Part shown: positions 7,459-12,461 of the stretch, piece by piece
How the letters are laid out: every line of letters starts with the position of its first letter
Position numbering within the stretch: position 1 is the first letter of the stretch
NCBI GenBank assembly: GCA_013331595.1
Contig: DUGE01000040.1
Location: 1-12,461, forward strand
Source of the DNA: Microcaldota archaeon
GTDB lineage: Archaea > Micrarchaeota > Micrarchaeia > Norongarragalinales > UBA10210
DNA length: 12,461 nucleotides
Direction: 5' to 3'
Translations under genes and position numbers: made by a program
The notes under the pieces: generated by a model
Seen by the model: only the letters and a program-made list of their open reading frames with translations
The model's database searches: none
What the model was told of the DNA's origin: nothing

Positions 7459-7478
7459 CGCTATTTATTAAAATAGCG
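7459..7478. repeat. Perfect inverted repeat over the lipoprotein promoter
   Basis: The sequence CGCTATTT, then ATTA, then AAATAGCG is an 8-base perfect inverted repeat around a 4-base centre. Read on the minus strand it contains a TATA-like TTTTAATAAATA core about 30 bases before the lipoprotein ATG (7442). It could be a repressor operator covering the promoter, or a symmetric promoter. It is not followed by a T-run on either strand, so a bacterial-style terminator is unlikely. Confidence 0.5.
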
Positions 7479-7484
7479 ATTTGT

Positions 7485-7489
7485 AAAAA
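7485..7489 (-). terminator. Possible oligo-T terminator after the 247-residue gene
   Basis: On the minus strand a run of five T residues lies five bases after the TGA stop at 7494-7496. Archaeal RNA polymerase terminates at T-runs, but five is short, so this is only a candidate. Transcription might continue into the lipoprotein gene. Confidence 0.25.
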
Positions 7490-7493
7490 GAGT

Positions 7494-8237
7494 TCAAATG
7501 GAAGGTTTTGTGTGAACGGCGATTACCATTTTATTAGGATAATTCCCTTTGCCTTCCCTGTGAGGTTGCCGATAGAAGGAAATTTCTGCCTTTCCCGAGT
7601 CAATTAGAGCTCTAAGGTCTGAAGAGACTCCAGCCTTAACTAATTTCCTTAATTGGGCTTCATGTTTTTCCAATTCTTGCGGAGCCATTTCTAAAGGAAC
7701 ATATTCTCCAGTGCCGCTAGGTTTCCATTGCGGATGAAGAACTAGCAAATCCCGCTCTTCTCCGTCAGGCACTCTGGCAGCCATCAATTTTGCAGTTTCT
7801 ACATTAACGCCAAGTGCGGTGTGAACGATAGGATTTGTTGGCCGGTAAATAATCGATTCTCCACCTGGCCTGGGAGTTTTAATTCCAATAGTTAAGCGGT
7901 GTAGTTCATCAAAAATCCAGGAACCTGGCGTAAGGCTTTGCAAACCATGCTCACTAATAACGTTAGGGACGAATGATGCGTGCCCCTCTTCGGTTTTTCT
8001 AATTCGCATGGTCATTGCGTCAAACCGAACGGGAATTTGATGGGTTTCTACGGCCTTTTTTGGCTTAACGCGTATAATACCCAAAACTTTGCGCGCAGGA
8101 CGAACAATTCGTTCTTTGGAAATAGCAAAAATGCCATTAAAACTTTTGAAGCCAATAATCGACCTTAAATTTGCATGAATGCTTCCACTTCCGCCAATGG
8201 CTTTTAGCGCAGTCGGTTCAGCTCGTTCAAAAGGCAT
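7494..8237 (-). CDS. Hypothetical protein, 247 residues
   Basis: I do not recognise this protein. It has no signal peptide or membrane helix, so it is probably cytoplasmic. Visible points: an N-terminal Gly-rich turn (AIGGSGSIHAN); a basic stretch at about 42-60 (KERIVRPARK, RVKPKKA); a middle segment with GSWIFDELHRL and the turn PRPGGESI; an amphipathic helix rich in Glu, Lys and Leu (PQELEKHEAQLRKLVKAG); and a C-terminal segment with SFYRQPHREG. None of these is a catalytic signature I can name. Start ATG 8237 follows a TATA-like TTTTAAGTAA box about 27 bases upstream, implying a leaderless message. The gene is visibly AT-richer (roughly 40-45% GC by eye in sample lines) than leuS or the large surface genes, resembling the basic orphan at 2527 in this respect. 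The lipoprotein gene follows on the same strand after 51 bases. Confidence 0.75.
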   Translation of the reverse strand: MPFERAEPTALKAIGGSGSIHANLRSIIGFKSFNGIFAISKERIVRPARKVLGIIRVKPKKAVETHQIPVRFDAMTMRIRKTEEGHASFVPNVISEHGLQSLTPGSWIFDELHRLTIGIKTPRPGGESIIYRPTNPIVHTALGVNVETAKLMAARVPDGEERDLLVLHPQWKPSGTGEYVPLEMAPQELEKHEAQLRKLVKAGVSSDLRALIDSGKAEISFYRQPHREGKGNYPNKMVIAVHTKPSI

Positions 8238-8257
8238 GAAGTAAGTTCGTTCGCATT

Positions 8258-8309
8258 ACTTAAAACATTTTTGGGTCACAGACACTAAGTACCAAAACCA
8301 CTTTAAAAC
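8258..8309. promoter_or_regulatory. Divergent promoter region between the 247-residue gene and the EF-hand surface protein
   Basis: The 90-base gap 8238-8327 holds a minus-strand TATA-like TTTTAAGTAA at about 8259-8268, 27 bases before ATG 8237. It also holds a plus-strand TTTAAAAC at about 8302-8309, some 22 bases before ATG 8328. Both distances predict leaderless or nearly leaderless mRNAs. No ribosome-binding site is seen before ATG 8328, in keeping with this. Confidence 0.45.
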
Positions 8310-8327
8310 AAAGAAAGTAATTTAACA

Positions 8328-9980
8328 ATGCTTGAAAACAAGGCGTCTGACCGGTCAAAACAAAAAACGCACAGGCTAAGGGGATTTATTGCAGCGCCGC
8401 TCATTGGGACGGTGATTTTCCTCGGCGCGATAGTGTTCATAGTCAATTTGCAGAACATCGAAGCCCAGTCTTCATTGCGCATTGCGAACGACGCGTACCA
8501 CAACCGCGTTGCAAGCGTGCTCGAAGAGCACAGGAGCGATTTGTCGAGCATTTTCCGCGAGGGCTTGAGCAGGACCATAGCGTATTACGTTCTCAGCCGA
8601 GGGTGGAGCGAGTTTTTCTGGAACAACGACCCCAACGGCCACTATACTAATTATGCAGCTGCTGGCCTCGAGCTACAGTCGCCTGACTTGGATGAAAACC
8701 ACGACGGCATCGTTTCGCTCAAGGAATTGCGCTACGGCAAGTGCGAGAGCATCAAGGCGTTGACGAGCGACGTCATCTGCAGCATTCCCAATATTGAGGG
8801 TGAAGGCACGCAAAGCGCGCAGTACAAGTACGGTTTGCCCCAATGGATGAGCAAGTTCAGCGAGCGGACCGGTGAAGAATCCGGACTTTTTGTTTTCGAG
8901 GGCATTACTTTCAAGACGTCGAACCCGGACCAGCTGAAGGTTTTCCTTCCGACCCAGCCTTCGGATTTCGACACGTACAGGAATTATTGCCTTGCGCTTT
9001 TGAGGGGCAGCGTTTTCGACTGCAAGGATTTCTCCGAAGCCAGTGAGGATACTCCGGCACAGGACAAATTCAAATGCGTCGACCACGATGCTAACGGCAA
9101 CAACATTCCTGACGAAAACGCTGACGACATTAAGACAATTCCCGGCTGCAAGGAAGGCAATTTCTTCGTTAAGATAAACGTCGAAAACACGTTCAACGGC
9201 GTTGATGTTTACCCCAAGCTGCCGCGAGTCGAGGCGAGCGACACTTCCGGAAACACCGTGCGCAGCAGCGGCATTGGCGATAAAAACTTTTACCTGCCCA
9301 TCAACCTGCGCATTTTCAAATACTACGACGAGACGTTCAAGGTTTACTCGCGCCTGGCTTACGGCGCAAGCGGAGACGGCGGGAATAGGAACGAGGGCGA
9401 AGATGAAGGTGTTGCTGACGGACAGTGCGGAGGGCCCAACTCACACGCTTGTGAAGACTCGCAGGGCTTTCGCGATGACGGCTACCGGCCTGATTTGACC
9501 AGGCACCGTGATTTCAAGGACAACGCGGCCGTAAGGGAAGCTGTGGCGGAAATATTTTTCGACAAGGTTTTCAAGCCGGCTTGCGAGCGCAGCGGGTTTT
9601 TCCAGAACGCACCGGACAGGGATGATGTTCAATTGCGCGCATGCCCTCCAGAAGGCTGCGCGGAAAACGACCAGAGTGCCGGAGACAGGTGCGATGAGAA
9701 TGCAGACTGGGACGCAATACACGACCATTTGAAAGTTGGGATAGTTGGCGAACAGTCTTTCAGCCCAGGATTTGAAGCTTGCTTTCCGCCCGGCGGGGGG
9801 GCCATTCCGTCAGACCAGTATTGCGCCTATTACGGCGGAACTCCAGACATAGGCCAGGATAGTTTCGAGAAAAGATTTGTTTTAGTGGATAACGACCCGG
9901 CGTTCCGCATCGACCCCGTAAAGCCGGTGATGTTCAACTGGGGCGTCACCATACAGCACGATGTTTCCCTAAGGCCCTAA
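8328..9980 (+). CDS. N-terminally anchored, cysteine-rich surface protein with EF-hand loop; pilin-like N-terminus
   Basis: A 550-residue exported protein of unknown role. A short basic cytoplasmic tail (1-19, KQKTHRLRG) precedes a single hydrophobic helix at about 20-41, so most of the chain should lie outside. The layout (basic residues, Gly, Phe, then a long hydrophobic run) recalls type IV pilin-like N-termini, but the usual glutamate at mature position 5 is absent, so cleavage by a prepilin peptidase is doubtful. Residues 122-133 (DENHDGIVSLKE) are a complete EF-hand calcium loop: D1, N3, D5, G6, V8, S9, E12. A second acidic loop, DHDANGNNIPDENADD at 252-267, is of the thrombospondin-type-3/dockerin-like kind. 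There are 14 cysteines between 139 and 499, an even number suited to disulfides. Start ATG 8328 has a TATA-like box 22 bases upstream. GC and codon use match leuS. It precedes the repeat protein on the same strand, but that gene seems to have its own promoter. Confidence 0.85.
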   Translation: MLENKASDRSKQKTHRLRGFIAAPLIGTVIFLGAIVFIVNLQNIEAQSSLRIANDAYHNRVASVLEEHRSDLSSIFREGLSRTIAYYVLSRGWSEFFWNNDPNGHYTNYAAAGLELQSPDLDENHDGIVSLKELRYGKCESIKALTSDVICSIPNIEGEGTQSAQYKYGLPQWMSKFSERTGEESGLFVFEGITFKTSNPDQLKVFLPTQPSDFDTYRNYCLALLRGSVFDCKDFSEASEDTPAQDKFKCVDHDANGNNIPDENADDIKTIPGCKEGNFFVKINVENTFNGVDVYPKLPRVEASDTSGNTVRSSGIGDKNFYLPINLRIFKYYDETFKVYSRLAYGASGDGGNRNEGEDEGVADGQCGGPNSHACEDSQGFRDDGYRPDLTRHRDFKDNAAVREAVAEIFFDKVFKPACERSGFFQNAPDRDDVQLRACPPEGCAENDQSAGDRCDENADWDAIHDHLKVGIVGEQSFSPGFEACFPPGGGAIPSDQYCAYYGGTPDIGQDSFEKRFVLVDNDPAFRIDPVKPVMFNWGVTIQHDVSLRP

Positions 9981-10054
9981 AAAAGGTTTCTGCAGGAATT
10001 CTTGCGCAAATCCGCGGGAAAAATCGGTTCCAGTTGCATTCGCGGAATGAAAAC

Positions 10055-10077
10055 TCTTTTTAATGCTCACGGAGCAT
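10055..10077 (+). promoter_or_regulatory. Promoter with small inverted repeat ahead of the large repeat protein
   Basis: A TATA-like TTTTTAATG lies about 26 bases before ATG 10086, predicting a leaderless or nearly leaderless mRNA. It runs straight into a 6-base inverted repeat, ATGCTC (10063-10068), ACG, GAGCAT (10072-10077), between the box and the expected transcription start. This could be a repressor site; at six bases per arm, chance is also possible. The rest of 9981-10085 shows nothing else. Confidence 0.35.
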
Positions 10078-10085
10078 ATTTTCTA

Positions 10086-12461
10086 ATGGCTGGCGAGGGC
10101 GGGTTTATTGAAAACCTCAAGGAGTCCTACGAAAATTTAGTTTCATCACTCGAAGAGAAGGGAGTTCCCGCGCCGCGAATTCTTGTTCCCGCAGTTGGAA
10201 TCATAATTTTAATTGCCTTGCTGTGGCTTGCACTGCCGGGATTGTTCAGCCCGACCAGCACAGTTGAATTTACAATCGTCAACGCGCAAGGCCAGCCTGT
10301 TTCAGGCGCAAGCGTCACTCTCACTGCAGGCGACTATTCCGAAGCCCAGCCTTCAGGCCCAGACGGAAAAGTTTCGTTCGAGAAAGTTCCTGCTGGAAAA
10401 GAGTTGGAAGTGGCGGCCAGCTCAATAGGCTACCAGTCCAAGAGTGGAACGGTGACAAACGGAGGCACTTTCCAGCTTTCTCCTGTTACGGTCAACCCCC
10501 AGGCAAAGTCTTTCAAAATTAACGTCCAGCAGGAGGACGGCACTTCAATAGAAGACGCGGCCGTCATCCTCACGTTTTCAGATGGAACCACGCGCGAGGG
10601 AGTCAGTGACGCGTTCGGCGATGCGGTTTTTGACGTGGGCAGCTCTACATTGAGCATGGCCACTGCTGAAGTGACCGCAGACGGTTTTGAAAGCAAGAGG
10701 CGAACGGTAAACACCGACGACGGCACGGTCACCATAAGACTGGCCGAAACAGGGGGCGGCCAGCCGCCTGAAACGCGCCTCGGAGATTTCATCGTGCGCG
10801 TTGACGGCGCAAACGCAGATGGAGTCGCAATAACCCTCGTCGACCCTGTCACGAGCTCAAGCATCGCCCAGGCTGCGGTCGATTCAACCAACAAGGCGCT
10901 GTTCCCCCACCTTGCATTGAACAGCATGTTTTACATCACCGCATCAGACCAGCAAGGCCGCTATGAAAATTACGAAGACCCGACCACCATTTCATTCGAA
11001 AGAAACCTGCAGGAGGAAACCGTTACATTGCACCGGGCTGAACGCAGGGAAGATGCGATCGCAATCATTGTTAAAGACGAGAGCGGAAACGCCATCCGCG
11101 ATGCGAGCGTAAGCATTTACGACCGGACCACGCGCGTGCTTTACGGCGAGGATTCCACTGACGCAAGCGGCAGCGTTGAATTCCAGGTTGCAGGCAAGGC
11201 CTATTATATTACTGCATTCAAAGACGGGTTCCTTCCAGGGGCCGTTGATTCGGCAAAGAAGGGCGACAGGAAAACCATAACGCTGGAAAAAGAAAAGCCC
11301 GGCAATTTCGTCGAGGCGAGCGTGGTTGTGAAGGAAAACACCGACCCGGTGCCTGACGCTGAAGTCAGCTTCTTCAAGTCAAACGCATTCCCGCTCGGCG
11401 TTCCAACAGTCTCGACAAGCGCAGACGGAACTGGCATGACGCACTTGCCTTTGCAAGCGGACGGCAAGAACTACAAGGCGTTTGCAGCTGCAAGGTCAGG
11501 AGTTAGCATAGGCAGGAGCGACTTGGTCGACGTTGCTGAAGGCGTTGAATTCGCCATTTCAGTGCAAGCTCCGCCTGCAAACTTGACGCTCCAGGCAAAA
11601 AGCCTAGTTAGCAATGCTACTGTTGAAGGCGCGTTCTTTTCCCTAATTGCACCGGACAACAGCATTGTGAAGGAATGCAGCTCTCCCTGCAGCATTCTCG
11701 TCCCGGGAAATCTCGAATACAGGGCCGTTGCAACTGCAGCGGGATTCATGCAAACGACCACTGCGCCGTTCTCGCTTGAGCCGAACGAAAAGAAAACAGT
11801 GCAAATAGGAATGTACCCCACCACGCTCTCCAAGAGAAACACCCTTGCGTTCATCGGGTTTTTCGACCGTGCCGGAAACCAAGTTAGCGAACTCCAGAGG
11901 GCCGAAACATATTATGCTAAATTCATGCTGTCGCTTTCTGAAAAGAGCGACGCGTTCGCATTCTTCCAAGCCGGGGAAAGCGCAGACCTTGCTTCAGAGC
12001 CCGTTGAAATAACAGGCTACAAGACCGCAGCTGCGCCGAAAAAAGCATTGTACGGAGAGACTGCGGAAAACGTTTGCGCCAACGACGTTGACAAGACCCA
12101 GCCTGACACGCTCAAGTGGCTTGAGCTCGGCTACGCTCAACAGCTGGGTGCAAGCGAAATAGTCCTGGAATTCAGGGCAAAACAAAATGCGCCTGCAGGA
12201 AGCGCCCTCAAGATATTATACAGGGCAAGCGGCTTTGCAAACAGCGTTCCGTTCACCTCACCCCAGGACGACAGCCTCGTCTCGCAATTGCTCTCGCAGG
12301 CAGTGCACGACCGCAGCGTCTTCTGCCAGGCCAAGACTGCAACCGCATCAATCAAAGTCCAGTCCACGCCCATGGCCTGCAAGAACGGCTTGTGCTCGCG
12401 CGTAACTCTCGAGCGGGAGGACGGGCTGCGCGTGGCGAACAACCTCGACGTGCAAATAGGC
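10086..12461 (+). CDS. Large surface protein with tandem Ig-like/carboxypeptidase-regulatory-like repeats (3' end outside window)
   Basis: An open frame of 792 codons runs from ATG 10086 to the right edge with no stop, so the C-terminus is missing. Residues 1-31 form a cytoplasmic-type tail (MAGEGGFIEN...), 32-53 one membrane helix (LVPAVGIIILIALLWLAL at its core), and the rest should be extracellular. At least six tandem beta-sandwich-like repeats follow, at roughly 58-125, 141-219, 232-315, 323-400, 407-493 and 498-577. Each has parts of the same pattern: a strand with V, a G-x-x-[VI]-x-x-A-x-V-x-[LI] strand pair, a D-x-x-G-x-[VA]-x-F hairpin, then Y-x-x-x-A-x-x-x-G-[FY]. That is the signature of carboxypeptidase-regulatory-like/transthyretin-like Ig folds, common in adhesins and S-layer-associated proteins. 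After about 580 a different region begins, with cysteines at 664, 747, 765 and 770. It is preceded by its own TATA-like box. A C-terminal sorting signal, if any, would lie beyond the window. Confidence 0.9.
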   Translation, partial: MAGEGGFIENLKESYENLVSSLEEKGVPAPRILVPAVGIIILIALLWLALPGLFSPTSTVEFTIVNAQGQPVSGASVTLTAGDYSEAQPSGPDGKVSFEKVPAGKELEVAASSIGYQSKSGTVTNGGTFQLSPVTVNPQAKSFKINVQQEDGTSIEDAAVILTFSDGTTREGVSDAFGDAVFDVGSSTLSMATAEVTADGFESKRRTVNTDDGTVTIRLAETGGGQPPETRLGDFIVRVDGANADGVAITLVDPVTSSSIAQAAVDSTNKALFPHLALNSMFYITASDQQGRYENYEDPTTISFERNLQEETVTLHRAERREDAIAIIVKDESGNAIRDASVSIYDRTTRVLYGEDSTDASGSVEFQVAGKAYYITAFKDGFLPGAVDSAKKGDRKTITLEKEKPGNFVEASVVVKENTDPVPDAEVSFFKSNAFPLGVPTVSTSADGTGMTHLPLQADGKNYKAFAAARSGVSIGRSDLVDVAEGVEFAISVQAPPANLTLQAKSLVSNATVEGAFFSLIAPDNSIVKECSSPCSILVPGNLEYRAVATAAGFMQTTTAPFSLEPNEKKTVQIGMYPTTLSKRNTLAFIGFFDRAGNQVSELQRAETYYAKFMLSLSEKSDAFAFFQAGESADLASEPVEITGYKTAAAPKKALYGETAENVCANDVDKTQPDTLKWLELGYAQQLGASEIVLEFRAKQNAPAGSALKILYRASGFANSVPFTSPQDDSLVSQLLSQAVHDRSVFCQAKTATASIKVQSTPMACKNGLCSRVTLEREDGLRVANNLDVQIG

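Noticed and set aside
7459..7478. Palindrome as a rho-independent terminator
   Set aside because: The stem is AT-rich, no T-run follows on either strand, and it overlaps a TATA-like core at promoter distance from the lipoprotein start.
8328..8450. EF-hand surface protein as a true class III-signal pilin
   Set aside because: The basic-Gly-Phe-hydrophobic layout fits loosely, but the glutamate normally at position 5 of the mature pilin is missing and the protein is far larger than typical pilins; kept only as a resemblance.
10430..10927. Minus-strand open frame opposite the repeat protein
   Set aside because: The plus frame is open for 792 codons with clear repeat domains; the minus frame is Ser/Thr/Val-rich noise.

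Overview
This 12.5 kb window looks like the chromosome of an archaeon, most probably a small-genome (DPANN-type) lineage. The evidence is an archaeal-class leucyl-tRNA synthetase, an archaeal-type secretion/pilus ATPase, an archaeosortase-like membrane protease/transpeptidase, and AT-rich TATA-like boxes 23-31 bases ahead of most start codons, which suggests leaderless or nearly leaderless mRNAs. I cannot fix the phylum from the sequence alone. There are no RNA genes, insertion sequences, CRISPR arrays or long repeats that I can see. Coding density is very high, with no gene-free stretch over about 110 bases.

Left part (1-2459, minus strand): a large GspE/TadA-type ATPase, followed downstream by the start of another gene that runs off the left edge. 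By position, that gene could be the membrane platform (TadC/GspF-like) partner. A divergent AT-rich promoter separates the ATPase from an unrecognised, very basic 303-residue protein (2527-3438, plus). This gene ends 12 bases from the end of leucyl-tRNA synthetase (3451-6294, minus).

Middle (6294-8237): a second divergent promoter region separates leuS from an exosortase/archaeosortase-family gene (6377-6943, plus). That gene overlaps tail-to-tail by 26 bases with a small cysteine-rich lipoprotein (6918-7442, minus). Upstream of the lipoprotein on the same strand is an unrecognised 247-residue protein (7494-8237). A 20-base palindrome sits exactly where the lipoprotein promoter should be.

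Right part (8328-12461, plus): two large envelope proteins. The first has an N-terminal membrane anchor, a canonical EF-hand calcium loop and 14 cysteines. The second is open at the right edge; it has one N-terminal membrane helix followed by about six tandem Ig-like/carboxypeptidase-regulatory-like repeats and a further globular region.

Taken together the window is enriched in cell-surface functions: an assembly ATPase, a sortase-like enzyme, a lipoprotein and two large anchored exoproteins. These surround one housekeeping gene (leuS) and two orphan genes of different base composition. A working hypothesis is that the ATPase and archaeosortase build or anchor surface structures, and that the right-hand proteins are among the cargo. 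The sequence shows proximity only, not a common operon.
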